Source: DASZCR01 sp964246705 (lineage in GTDB: Bacteria; Acidobacteriota; Blastocatellia; Pyrinomonadales; Pyrinomonadaceae). From it: DNA of 64,000 nt. Under the pieces are notes generated by a model. It searched no databases. It had not been told where the DNA came from and saw only the letters and a program-made list of their open reading frames with translations. The DNA lies in NCBI GenBank assembly GCA_964246705.1, contig CAXTRQ010000003.1, positions 1 through 64,000 of the forward strand, given 5' to 3'. Position numbers and translations under genes: made by a program. This document shows, piece by piece, positions 7,655-17,531 of the stretch (its first letter is position 1; each line of letters starts with the position of its first letter).

Positions 7655-10600
7655 ATGCAGAAAGAAATTGTTCAAGGCTTTCGTCTCTCATCACAGCAGA
7701 AGCATCTCTGGCTGGCGCACGCTCTCGGCCACGTGACGCGCGCGCAGTGTGCCCTGCTCATCTCCGGCGCACTCGACACCCAGACATTGAGACTCGTCCT
7801 ACGCCGGCTCGTCGCACGTCACGAGATTTTGCGAACCTCCTTTCGCAGCCTGCAAGGCATTGATATCCCTCTGCAAGTCATCTCGGAGCAGTCCGCATTT
7901 ACGTGGCGCGCGGTTGATCTACGCGAACTTGGCGAAGAAGCGCAGAAGGATGCCACACTTGAGCGATGGGAAGCGGAGGCTGGCGACGAAGAGGCCGGAG
8001 AGATTTTGCGTTGCAGTCTGCTGCACTTGTCTGCACAGCAATATCTGCTCTTAATGAGCCTGCCTTCGATGTGCGTGGATGCGCTGGCGTGGCAGAACCT
8101 CACACGTGAACTCGCGGACGGCTATGCCGCGCAGTCGAATGAATACCCTGAGCCGTCCGCCGAGGCTGTGCAGTACGCAGACTTCGCCGAGTGGCAAAAC
8201 GAGTTGATTGAGTCGAAGTCGAACTCCGAGAGGCGCGCATTCTGGGAAACGAAGGAAGCAGTAGAAGAACTCAAGCCGCCCTATGAGAAAGATGAAGGCG
8301 ATAGAAGCATTTCACTCAAACAACATGAGCTTGAAATCAGTCATGAGACGCTACGTCACCTCGACATGTTGGCGACAGCGCACGGTACGACGCCCCGATG
8401 CGTGCTGCTGGCGGCGTGGTCGTCACTGCTATGGCGTCTGACGGGGCGCGCAGAGATTGTGGTCGAGACGGCGTTCGATGGTCGTAAATACGCTGATTTA
8501 CAGGACGCCATCGGCCTTTTCGTCAAGCACCTACCTATCGGATGCCGCTTCGAGGAAGACTATCAATTTGGTGAAGCGCTCGATGTGGTAAATGCCGCAC
8601 TTCAAGCGGCGAATCTGCATGAAGAATACTTCGCGCCCGAGCTACTGAAGGGCACTGTCACCGAGGCGGGGATGCCTTCGTCATCTTCGATTGGCTTTGA
8701 ATACACGGAGTGGCCTGAAACATATCATGTCGCTGAACTTACCTTTAGCCTTCAGCGACTTTCCTGCGTGAGCGAGCCTTTCAAGCTCAAGCTGTTCTGC
8801 ACGCGGCGCGGTGAATCGCTCTCGCTTGAATTCCAGTACGACCCGCAACGTTATCAAACGGAGGGCATACGACGACTGGCCGAAGAGTTTGAAACTTTGC
8901 TGAATCAGGTCGTGACTGCGCCGGGCACTCTCATCAAAGAGGCGGAAATACTGAGCGCAGCCGAACGACGGCAGATTCTTTCGGAGTGGAACGAGACAGA
9001 GCTTCAATATCCATCGGACACCTGCGTCCACACATTGTTCGAGGCACAGGTGGAGCGGACTCCCGACGAGTTGGCTGTGGTGTTCCAATCGGCAAGTCTC
9101 ACTTACGTAGAACTGAACCGTCGCGCCAATCATCTCGCCCACTACCTGCGACGCATCGGCGTCGGCCCAGACTCCGTGGTCGCCATATGTATGGAGCGTT
9201 CAGTCGAGATGATCGTAGGTTTGATGTCCGTGATGAAGGCCGGGGGCGCTTACTTACCCCTCGACCCGCATCAACCGCAGAGCCGTCTCGCTGCCATGCT
9301 GGCGGACGCTCACGCACTTGTTATGCTGACACAGCAAAGACTACTGGCGAGCCTGCCCGAACGTGAAGGGGCTACGATATGTCTCGATGTTGATGAACGT
9401 TTGTGGGCGGATGAGAGCGAGGAGAATCCCGCGCTTGAGATGTCCGCACAAAATCTCGCCTACGTGATTTACACGTCGGGTTCGACGGGAAAGCCAAAGG
9501 GCACCGGAATTCAACACTCCTCCGCAGTCAATCTCAGCCATGCTCTCAACCAACACGTATATGCTCGACGCGACAGGTCTCTGCGTATCAGTCTCAATGC
9601 GCCGCTGGCCTTCGACGCTTCTGTGAAACAGCTAGTGCAACTGCTCGGCGGCCATACACTCCACATCGTACCGGACGAGGTGCGTCCTGATGGCGAAAGG
9701 CTACTCTCTTTTATACGCCAGCACGAACTTGATGTGCTCGACTGTACGCCCGCGCAGCTTCAACTGCTACTGGATGCGCGAGAAGTGTCGGGGATGAATG
9801 TCCGTCCCGCGACGGTGCTAGTTGGTGGGGAAGCGTTGGCTCCTGCGCTCTGGGAGACCTTGATTGCCGATACCGAAACATCTTATTTCAACGTTTATGG
9901 CCTGACGGAATGCACAGTTGATTCGACGGTGTGCGCGATTAGCTCTGTGACGCCGCGCCCGAGCATCGGACGCCCCCTCGCCAACACACAAATTTATATT
10001 CTCGATGAATCTCTTCAGCCGCTTCCCATAGGTCTCAAAGGTGAGCTTTTCATCGCGGGGGCAGGGCTGGCTCGCGGCTACTTGGGTTATCCTGCACTGA
10101 CCGCCGAAAAGTTTATTCCGAATCCTTTCACCAACAATCCCGGCGAACGGCTCTATCGGACGGGCGACCTCGCATGCCACCTCCCGGATGGACGCCTTGA
10201 GTACTTGGGACGCATTGACCATCAGGTCAAGATTCGTGGCTATCGAATCGAGTTGGGCGAGATTGAAGCTCTTTTGAGACGCCATCCCGGCGTCAGTTCG
10301 AGCATCGTAGTTGCGAGAGAAGATACGACGGGTCAAAAGCGGCTACTCGCATACGTAGTCCCCAGAGGCATCCATGATGACATGAACAATGTACAGGGCC
10401 ATCGTTACCTTCTGCCCAACGGACTCACCATTGCTCATCAGAACAAGAACGAAACGGACTATCTATACGAAGAGATTTTCACCAAGCTGAGCTACCTCCG
10501 CCACGGTGTCCAACTACACGACGGCGCGTGCATCTTCGACGTGGGAGCGAACATCGGCATGTTCACCCTCTTCGTCGGACAGCACTGTCGCGGGGCGAAG

Positions 10601-13600
10601 GTCTATGCTTTCGAGCCTATACCCGCTTTGTATCGAAGCCTTCAATTCAACGGCGCTATTAGCGGGGCGGAAGTGCGTACGCTGCAACTGGGCATCTCAG
10701 ACACGGAGCGGGCCGAAGAGTTCACCTTCTATCCGCGCTACACGATGATGAGCAGCCAGAGCACTTACGCCGACGCCGCAGACGAAGTGCGCGTCATCGA
10801 GCGTTACTTGAAGAACGAGGAGGAGCAGGGATACGAAGGGGCGGGAGAGCTACTGGCAAACGCACACGAGTTGCTGGCGGGGCGCTTCGTGGGTCAACGC
10901 GTGAAGTGCTATCTGCGACGCCTCAGCGATGTAATGAACGAGGAAGGCATTGAGCACATAGATCTGCTCAAGATAGATGTGCAGCGCGCGGAGATGGATG
11001 TTCTGCTCGGCATTGACGCTGCGGACTGGCAAAAGATCAGCCAGATAGTAATGGAGGTACACGACGGCGAGGGGCAGGCCAGCGAAGGTCGTATCGGGGA
11101 GATAAGCAACCTGCTTTCGGAGAAGGGCTTCGAGATAGTTGCGGAGCAGGACGAATTGCTGCGCGGCACAGACCGTTACAACTTGTATGCGGTGCGTCCT
11201 TCGATTGTCGGCGCAATGAAGGTCGGCGCGACCGAGCGAGACGTGTATGAGGATAAGAATGAGCGCGCGCACGCGGCTGGCGGCGCGATGATTACCGCAG
11301 AGGAACTGCGCCGGTTTTTGAAGGAACAGTTGCCAGACTACATGATGCCGTCTGCAATCCTGCTGCTGGACGAGTTGCCGCTGACGTTCAGCGGAAAGAT
11401 AGACCGAGCAGCGCTTCCTTCTCCCGAAGACGTGGACGATAGAGCCGCGAAGGAAATCGAGCCTGCGCGTACGCCAATCGAAGAACTGGTCGCGGGCATC
11501 TGGTCGGATGTGTTGGCGATTTCGCGCGTGAGCATCCACGATAACTTCTTCGACCTCGGCGGTCACTCGCTGCTCGCAACACAGTTGATTTCGCGCGTGC
11601 GTCAGGTTTTTCGGATAGACCTGCCGCTGCAATCACTGTTCGAGCACCCCACAGTAGCGGGTCTCGCCCACAGCGTCGAAAAGCAAATGAAAGCTGGCGA
11701 AGGCTTACTGTTGCCTTCTATCGTGCGGGTTTCCAGAGAAGAAAGCCTGCCGCTGTCATTCGCGCAGCAGCGCCTATGGTTCCTGAATAGATTAGAACCC
11801 AATAGTGCTTTCTATAATAGCTCGACGGCCTTGAGCCTAACCGGCTCGCTCAACATACCGGCACTTGAGCAAACCCTAAATGAGATAGTGCGTCGTCACG
11901 AAATCCTGCGCACGACCTTTACCATAAGCGACGGCCAACCCACTCAACTCATACATCCGCCGCTCACCATATCACTCCACCTTGAAGACCTCTCCGCTCT
12001 CCCACACAGCCGAGGTCTGACCGAAGCTCGACGACAGGCGCAGCACGAGGCGCAACAGCCCTTCAATCTCGCCAGCGGCCCTTTACTGCGCATCAGACTG
12101 CTGGGCCTAGCGACGGACGAGCATGTCTTGCTCTTCACGCTGCATCACATCATCTCGGACGGATGGTCAACGAGTGTGTTGGTCAAAGAGGTGGCAGCCC
12201 TGTACAGCGCCTTCTGTCTCAGCCAGCCGTCGCCGCTTGAGGAGCTATCTATTCAATATGCGGATTATGCTCTCTGGCAGCGGGAGTGGTTGCAAGGAGC
12301 AGTGCTGGAGAAGCAACTCGGATATTGGAAGCGGCAGTTAGGCGGCGATCTGCCTGTGTTGGCATTGCCGACAGATTGGCCGCGACCCGCCGTACAGAAC
12401 TTTCGTGGCTCGGCTTGCGCCATGCAACTGGGGCACAGGTTGACGGAAGAGTTGAGGGAGTTGGGTCGGCGCGAAGAAGCGACTCTCTACATGGTGCTGC
12501 TCGCAGCCTTCCAGATCTTACTGGCGCGCTACACGGGACAGGACGATATCGTCGTTGGCACACCGATAGCGAACCGGAATCGGCGGGAGATAGAGGGGCT
12601 GATCGGATTCTTCGTCAACACGCTGGTGATGCGGACAGACCTCTCGGGCAATCCGAGTTTCATAGAATTGTTGAAGCGGGTGAGAGAAGTCAGTCTCGGA
12701 GCCTATGGGCATCAGGATTTACCGTTCGAGAAGCTGGTGGAAGAGTTGCAGCCGGAGCGGAGCTTGAGCCGCACGCCGTTGTTTCAGGTGATGTTCAGCC
12801 TCCACAATGTTCCACAGGCTACCCTGCAATTGCCCGGCGTGACGCTCGGCACACTTGAGATTGAAAGTACGGTTGCGAAGTTCGACCTGACGCTCTCGAT
12901 GGTCGAGGACGCGCAAGTGTTCACCGCAACTTTCGGCTACAACGCCGCGCTATTTGAGGACGCCACTATCACACGCATGATGGCGCATTTCCAGAACCTG
13001 CTTGAAGCCGTCGTCACCAGCCCCGATCAACCTCTCTCTCTCTTGTCGTTTTTATCTGATGCCGAGCGTCGGCAAATGCTGTTCGAGTGGAATGACACGA
13101 AGACGGAGCGTGCGTCGGAAGCCTGCGTCCATGAACTGTTCGAGCAACAGGCGGAGCGCACGCCCAACTCAACGGCGCTCGTCTTTGAAGACGAACGACT
13201 GAGCTATGCAGAGTTGAGCCAGAGAGCCAATCAACTCGCACATTACCTGCAAGTGCTCGGGGTGCAGCCGGAGATGCGCGTCGGTATCTGCGTCGAAAAT
13301 TCTCTTGAAGTGATGATCGGAGTTTTAGGCATTCTCAAGGCTGGTGGGGCGTATGTTGGTCTCGACCCGTCTTTGCCCGTCGAGCGTCTCTCTTTCATGC
13401 TCGAAGACGCACAGGTGACGGTGCTCCTCACGCAGCAACATCTGCTCGCGGAACTTCCGGTGCACGCTGCGCAGGTGGTCTGTCTCGATTCTGATTGGCA
13501 CCTCATTGCCGGACATAGCGGGAAGCAGCCGACGAATAAAGTGCTCCTCGATAATCTGGCCTTCGTCATCTACACATCAGGTTCAACGGGTAGGCCAAAG

Positions 13601-14977
13601 GGCGTCGCGGGAGCGCATAGGCAGTTGTTGCATTATCTCGAAGGGATTCGAGAGCGTTTGGATGTGACGCCGGGAGCCAGTTTCGTCATGCATCAGATGT
13701 TGGCTGTTGATGCGTCTATCACCTACATGTACACAGCACTGTCTACGGGCGGCGTCTTACATCTACTGTCGCAGGAGCGAGCCATGGACGCCATGTCGCT
13801 CGGCGCTTATTTCCAGAAGCATCAGATTGATCATTTTAAGACCGCGCCATCACATATGGCGGCCCTCCTCGTTTCGACTGAACCACGACGCGTTATGCCG
13901 CGCCGGTTTTTGCTGCTCGGCGGCGAAGCCTCAGGCTCTTCCTGGATTGAGGACGTTCAGGCATTAGCTCCTGACTGCGCCATCGTCAATCACTACGGAC
14001 CTACGGAGACGACGTGCGGCGTGTTGACCTATCGGAGAACGTCGTCAGCGATTGCACAGCAGTGCCCCACGCTGCCTCTGGGTCGGCCACTTGCGAACAG
14101 CCGGATTTATCTACTTGATTCCGAACTAAGCCCGACCCCGATTGGCGTGACCGGCGAGATCTACATCAGTGGCGGAGGCTTAGCTCGCGGCTATTTACAT
14201 CGCGCCGAGTTGACAGCGGAGAAATTTATTCCTGACCCTTTCAGCGGCGAGGCCGGAGCACGAATGTATAAGACTGGCGACTTGGCGAAGTACCTTGCCG
14301 ACGGCAACGTGGTATTTCTAGGACGAATGGACAATCAGTTGAAGGTGCGAGGTTTCCGCGTCGAACTCGAAGAGATCGAGATAGTTTTGGGGGAGCATCC
14401 TCAGGTGCTTTCGGCTGTGGTCGTTGCGTACGAGCAAGGGACAGACGACAAACAACTGGTCGCATACGTTGTCACCCAAGGTGAGCACGCGCCATCGGCG
14501 GGCGAGTTACGACAGTACCTCAGCGAGAAATTACCGGAATACATGATTCCCTCAGCGGTGATGTATCTCGAAGATTTCCCGCGCACCCCGCAGGGGAAAG
14601 TTGACCGGCGCGCGCTCCCTGCTCCCGAGATATCACGTGCTCACATAGAGAGGACGTACCGTGCACCGCGTACCGCGACGCAGGAGCGTCTGGTGAGCAT
14701 CTGGGAATCTTTGCTCAGCATCGAGCGCATCGGAATTGACGATAATTTCTTTCAAATCGGCGGCCATTCTTTGTTGGCGACGCAGATTATCTCACGAATG
14801 CGCGAAGCGTTCCATGTTGACCTCCCGCTACGCTGGATGTTTGAACGACCGACAGTTTCAGGTATTGCAGAGGCGATAGACGAGGCGATGGAGAAGCAAG
14901 AAGGTCTCTCCGCGCCGAGCATCATCGCCGTCTCAAGAAAGGCGCATCGGGCGCGACGCTCAATACTCGACGAGTGA
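7655..14977 (+). CDS. Bimodular NRPS: C*-A(Glu-type, FkbM-MT inserted)-PCP-C-A-PCP
   Basis: This 2440-residue enzyme has two modules. Residues 1-440 form a condensation-like domain in which the expected HHxxxDG is replaced by LPSMCVDA near 8055-8085. The first A domain runs from about 455, with A3 YTSGSTGKPKG near 602 and A8 RGYRIELGEIE near 865. Its pocket read against GrsA is D-A-K-D-L-G-V-V-D-K, which I recall as the surfactin Glu code. Between A8 and A9/A10 (LPDYMMPS, SGKIDR near 1245) sits an FkbM-type methyltransferase, about 905-1185 (IFDVGANIGMFTLF and LLKIDVQRAEMDVL). PCP1 carries DNFFDLGGHSLL near 1300. A canonical C domain (HHIISDG near 1497) follows. The second A domain has A3 near 1970 and pocket D-A-T-K-L-G-H-C-G-K, which is Asx-like but not a match I know. 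PCP2 (GGHSLL) ends the protein without a thioesterase. AAGGG lies eight bases before the ATG. Confidence 0.95.
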   Translation: MQKEIVQGFRLSSQQKHLWLAHALGHVTRAQCALLISGALDTQTLRLVLRRLVARHEILRTSFRSLQGIDIPLQVISEQSAFTWRAVDLRELGEEAQKDATLERWEAEAGDEEAGEILRCSLLHLSAQQYLLLMSLPSMCVDALAWQNLTRELADGYAAQSNEYPEPSAEAVQYADFAEWQNELIESKSNSERRAFWETKEAVEELKPPYEKDEGDRSISLKQHELEISHETLRHLDMLATAHGTTPRCVLLAAWSSLLWRLTGRAEIVVETAFDGRKYADLQDAIGLFVKHLPIGCRFEEDYQFGEALDVVNAALQAANLHEEYFAPELLKGTVTEAGMPSSSSIGFEYTEWPETYHVAELTFSLQRLSCVSEPFKLKLFCTRRGESLSLEFQYDPQRYQTEGIRRLAEEFETLLNQVVTAPGTLIKEAEILSAAERRQILSEWNETELQYPSDTCVHTLFEAQVERTPDELAVVFQSASLTYVELNRRANHLAHYLRRIGVGPDSVVAICMERSVEMIVGLMSVMKAGGAYLPLDPHQPQSRLAAMLADAHALVMLTQQRLLASLPEREGATICLDVDERLWADESEENPALEMSAQNLAYVIYTSGSTGKPKGTGIQHSSAVNLSHALNQHVYARRDRSLRISLNAPLAFDASVKQLVQLLGGHTLHIVPDEVRPDGERLLSFIRQHELDVLDCTPAQLQLLLDAREVSGMNVRPATVLVGGEALAPALWETLIADTETSYFNVYGLTECTVDSTVCAISSVTPRPSIGRPLANTQIYILDESLQPLPIGLKGELFIAGAGLARGYLGYPALTAEKFIPNPFTNNPGERLYRTGDLACHLPDGRLEYLGRIDHQVKIRGYRIELGEIEALLRRHPGVSSSIVVAREDTTGQKRLLAYVVPRGIHDDMNNVQGHRYLLPNGLTIAHQNKNETDYLYEEIFTKLSYLRHGVQLHDGACIFDVGANIGMFTLFVGQHCRGAKVYAFEPIPALYRSLQFNGAISGAEVRTLQLGISDTERAEEFTFYPRYTMMSSQSTYADAADEVRVIERYLKNEEEQGYEGAGELLANAHELLAGRFVGQRVKCYLRRLSDVMNEEGIEHIDLLKIDVQRAEMDVLLGIDAADWQKISQIVMEVHDGEGQASEGRIGEISNLLSEKGFEIVAEQDELLRGTDRYNLYAVRPSIVGAMKVGATERDVYEDKNERAHAAGGAMITAEELRRFLKEQLPDYMMPSAILLLDELPLTFSGKIDRAALPSPEDVDDRAAKEIEPARTPIEELVAGIWSDVLAISRVSIHDNFFDLGGHSLLATQLISRVRQVFRIDLPLQSLFEHPTVAGLAHSVEKQMKAGEGLLLPSIVRVSREESLPLSFAQQRLWFLNRLEPNSAFYNSSTALSLTGSLNIPALEQTLNEIVRRHEILRTTFTISDGQPTQLIHPPLTISLHLEDLSALPHSRGLTEARRQAQHEAQQPFNLASGPLLRIRLLGLATDEHVLLFTLHHIISDGWSTSVLVKEVAALYSAFCLSQPSPLEELSIQYADYALWQREWLQGAVLEKQLGYWKRQLGGDLPVLALPTDWPRPAVQNFRGSACAMQLGHRLTEELRELGRREEATLYMVLLAAFQILLARYTGQDDIVVGTPIANRNRREIEGLIGFFVNTLVMRTDLSGNPSFIELLKRVREVSLGAYGHQDLPFEKLVEELQPERSLSRTPLFQVMFSLHNVPQATLQLPGVTLGTLEIESTVAKFDLTLSMVEDAQVFTATFGYNAALFEDATITRMMAHFQNLLEAVVTSPDQPLSLLSFLSDAERRQMLFEWNDTKTERASEACVHELFEQQAERTPNSTALVFEDERLSYAELSQRANQLAHYLQVLGVQPEMRVGICVENSLEVMIGVLGILKAGGAYVGLDPSLPVERLSFMLEDAQVTVLLTQQHLLAELPVHAAQVVCLDSDWHLIAGHSGKQPTNKVLLDNLAFVIYTSGSTGRPKGVAGAHRQLLHYLEGIRERLDVTPGASFVMHQMLAVDASITYMYTALSTGGVLHLLSQERAMDAMSLGAYFQKHQIDHFKTAPSHMAALLVSTEPRRVMPRRFLLLGGEASGSSWIEDVQALAPDCAIVNHYGPTETTCGVLTYRRTSSAIAQQCPTLPLGRPLANSRIYLLDSELSPTPIGVTGEIYISGGGLARGYLHRAELTAEKFIPDPFSGEAGARMYKTGDLAKYLADGNVVFLGRMDNQLKVRGFRVELEEIEIVLGEHPQVLSAVVVAYEQGTDDKQLVAYVVTQGEHAPSAGELRQYLSEKLPEYMIPSAVMYLEDFPRTPQGKVDRRALPAPEISRAHIERTYRAPRTATQERLVSIWESLLSIERIGIDDNFFQIGGHSLLATQIISRMREAFHVDLPLRWMFERPTVSGIAEAIDEAMEKQEGLSAPSIIAVSRKAHRARRSILDE

Positions 14978-14987
14978 GGATTAAGTT

Positions 14988-15908
14988 ATGAAATACGACG
15001 ATCTATCGAAGGCGTTGGGAAACACGCCTCATGTTCGGGTGCGCCTTCCTGAGTTAAACGAAACGCGCGTCTATGTGAAGCTTGAGGGCTACAATCCGAC
15101 CGGCAGCGTTAAGGATCGCGCCTGCCTGTACATGCTTCGGAGTATGGAGAAGAACGGGAAGTTACGGAAAGGGATGACGCTGCTTGATGCGTCGAGCGGC
15201 AACATGGCGTGCTCCATCGCCTACTTCGGAAAAATGATGGGCTACGATGCGACCGTAGTTGCCAATTCAAAGCTGACCGTCGACAAGCGAAATTTTATTG
15301 AGTACTTCGACGCAGGTCTGCTTCTAGTCGGCGACTTCACCATCGAAGGCAATCGCTTTTGTCGAGAGCTTGCGGAACGTGAAGAGCCAAACAACTATTG
15401 CTTCCTCGACCAACTTCACAATTGGGACAATCCAAAGGCGCATTATGAAACGACGGGGCCGGAGATACTCACCGATTTCCCGGAAGTCTCGATGATTGTC
15501 GGCTCGCTTGGCTCGGGCGGCACGTTGTTAGGAACGGCGCAATACATCAAAGAGAAAAAACCGGATGTCAGGGTTGTCTCAGTGCAGTCAACCTCGGGAA
15601 CGAAGTTGCCCGGCACGGGCAGTTTCGATGATGGCGATTACGTGACGCCGTTCATCAAAAAGGGATTTGAGGAAGGGTTCTTCGATGCCACCGTCAAAAT
15701 CACCGAACAAGACGCAGTTCGCAGAACAATGCAATTAAAAGAGCAGGGAATCTTCGCAGGACTCCAAACCGGTGGCGTGCTCCACGCAGCTTTAACGAGC
15801 ATTGAGCAGTACGGCGCATCAGGTGATGTCGTCATCATCTCGGGTGATACAGGCTGGAAGAACATGGAAAAATTGCGTTCGGTTAGTCCTCAAAAAGTCG
15901 TGCGCTGA
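14988..15908 (+). CDS. Cysteine synthase-like PLP enzyme (beta-replacing), NRPS-associated
   Basis: This is a 306-residue fold-type II PLP enzyme of the CysK/CysM/SbnA group. The PLP lysine lies in TGSVKDR (about residue 42). A Ser-Gly-Asn loop (SSGNMACSIAYF) corresponds to the substrate-binding TSGNTG of CysK, and the phosphate cradle is GSLGSGGTLLG. The C-terminal SGDTGW replaces the usual SDSGERY, so the active site is divergent. Family chemistry is beta-elimination/replacement on O-acetyl- or O-phospho-serine with sulfide, an amine or another nucleophile. It starts 11 bases after the NRPS stop with GAGG upstream and is almost certainly co-transcribed. I infer a precursor-supply role, for example a beta-substituted alanine such as 2,3-diaminopropionate. 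A plain cysteine synthase cannot be excluded. No SbnB-like partner is present in the window. Confidence 0.85.
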   Translation: MKYDDLSKALGNTPHVRVRLPELNETRVYVKLEGYNPTGSVKDRACLYMLRSMEKNGKLRKGMTLLDASSGNMACSIAYFGKMMGYDATVVANSKLTVDKRNFIEYFDAGLLLVGDFTIEGNRFCRELAEREEPNNYCFLDQLHNWDNPKAHYETTGPEILTDFPEVSMIVGSLGSGGTLLGTAQYIKEKKPDVRVVSVQSTSGTKLPGTGSFDDGDYVTPFIKKGFEEGFFDATVKITEQDAVRRTMQLKEQGIFAGLQTGGVLHAALTSIEQYGASGDVVIISGDTGWKNMEKLRSVSPQKVVR

Positions 15909-16093
15909 TTGCGCCTCCTCTGACACGCGAAACATCGCTGGCTGACAACCCTCACCCCGTTTCGCACCCGTTCGTTTAGAGAGCCGTTTCACTAGCTCCA
16001 AAAATTAAACAACGAATGTCTCGAAGGTGACTAACTGGGGCGTCGTCCGCCTTGAACCTTCAAGACTAATCTCAGAAGAGGAAGATACAGATT

Positions 16094-17365
16094 ATGAATC
16101 TCCATCAGAGGAAAAAATATGTTTTGGTAATTCCTGATGGGGGTGGCGACGTGTACCGTGAAAATGGTCTCTCTCCCCTCGCGATGGCCGAAACACCTCA
16201 CGCGGATTTTCTCGCCCGCGAAGGGGTCACAGGACTGGTGCAAACGCTCTATTCCGACCTGCCGAAAGAGAGCATTGTGGCACAATTAGGCATGCTCGGC
16301 TGGAACCCGTATTTCTATTACCCGAACGGGCGAGCTTCGTGCGAGTTGCTGGCGCTAGAAGGAATTCATTTAGGAGCGAACGACCTGGCCTTTCGCGCCA
16401 ATCTGGTACGTATGAACGGCAGCACACTGGTGAGCTATAACGCTGACTACATTTTAAGCGAGCGAGCGTTGCCGATTGTGCACAAACTGAATAACGCCTC
16501 ACAAGAGAAATTTCCGGACTTCGAGTTGTATCACAACTTGGACTTTCGCAACACGCTTGTGGTTCGTGACACCAACCTCAACCCTAAGGATCTGCACTGC
16601 CCCGAGCCGCATGAGAATCATGGGCAGTCGTTCGATTTGAAGAACTTAATTTCGGGGTGCGAGCCTCGTAGCAAGGCGGTCGCCGAGCGCATCAATTATT
16701 ACCTCAGACATACTGCGCAAATTCTTCGCTACGAGCCTGCCAACATGCTCTTCCCATGGAGTCCGTCGAAAGCTTTATGTTTACCTTCCTTCAAGGACAA
16801 CACCGGCTTCGGAGGCAAAACCGCGATAGTCGGCTGCATGGATTTTCTGCACGGTATCGCTAAAGCGGGCGGGCTGGAATTTTTCAAAGTGGGTAATGGA
16901 AGACCCGACACCGATTATGAAGGCAAAGGGCGCAAGGTTGTCGAACTGCTCGCAGGCGGCTATGAATTCGTTCTCTGCCACATCAACGCTCCCGATGAAG
17001 CATCCCACATGGGAAATTTAGAGATGAAAATCAAATCCCTCGAACAAATTGACCGTTATGTGCTCGGGCCGGTCGTAGAGTATTTCCAAAATCACCTTGA
17101 AGATTTGGGCGGCATCATGCTCGTCCCTGACCACTACACGAATCATGCGGCTGTCACAAGCAAAATTCGACGCGTGGAGATTCATTCCTCGCATCATGTA
17201 CCCTTCGCACTCTGGAACGGTGTTGAACGAGACGCGACGCGTTCCTACTGTGAAGATAGTGTTCTGGAAGGCAAGTACAGCAAAGAACCGATCAATCATC
17301 TGCAACTCCTCAACCTCCTCGGCGTCAAACAGTTGGCAGCACATATACAGCCGAGCGGACGATAG
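16094..17365 (+). CDS. ApgM-type (cofactor-independent) phosphoglycerate mutase/phosphatase family protein
   Basis: This 423-residue alkaline-phosphatase-superfamily enzyme resembles archaeal-type PGAM (PGAM_III, ApgM). The metal site includes the N-terminal PDGGGD and the C-terminal VPDHYTNHA with downstream HSSHHVP. The nucleophile region ESIVAQLGMLGWNP aligns with the family SDVANLSLLGYDP and keeps the serine. HINAPDEASHMGN corresponds to the family DEAGHDG. The family interconverts 3- and 2-phosphoglycerate, and divergent members handle other phosphorylated or phosphono substrates. It follows the PLP enzyme by 185 bases on the same strand and is the last gene before a convergent pair. It could be a glycolytic gene, but its divergent loops and its position at the end of an NRPS cluster suggest a dedicated pathway step, such as transforming a phosphoserine-like intermediate. 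That is inference. Confidence 0.8.
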   Translation: MNLHQRKKYVLVIPDGGGDVYRENGLSPLAMAETPHADFLAREGVTGLVQTLYSDLPKESIVAQLGMLGWNPYFYYPNGRASCELLALEGIHLGANDLAFRANLVRMNGSTLVSYNADYILSERALPIVHKLNNASQEKFPDFELYHNLDFRNTLVVRDTNLNPKDLHCPEPHENHGQSFDLKNLISGCEPRSKAVAERINYYLRHTAQILRYEPANMLFPWSPSKALCLPSFKDNTGFGGKTAIVGCMDFLHGIAKAGGLEFFKVGNGRPDTDYEGKGRKVVELLAGGYEFVLCHINAPDEASHMGNLEMKIKSLEQIDRYVLGPVVEYFQNHLEDLGGIMLVPDHYTNHAAVTSKIRRVEIHSSHHVPFALWNGVERDATRSYCEDSVLEGKYSKEPINHLQLLNLLGVKQLAAHIQPSGR

Positions 17366-17531
17366 AGGGCATCGAGTCTTTGCACATGATGAGGAAGGGT
17401 CAAGTCAAGAGATTGGACGGCAGAGACGCGGCGGGGCAGGCGAAGTTCGTCGCGGGACTGTTCGAGATAGCTGCATAGGTTGGAGCACCTCATAGCCTCA
17501 TTGCGCTTCAAAATAATTCTCGCAACAGAAC

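Noticed and set aside
5747..17365. Phosphinothricin-like phosphonate/phosphinate pathway, suggested by the PhpK-like enzyme and the PGAM-like enzyme with NRPS genes.
   Set aside because: No PEP mutase, decarboxylase or other phosphonate gene is visible in this window; the idea remains open only if such genes lie to the left.
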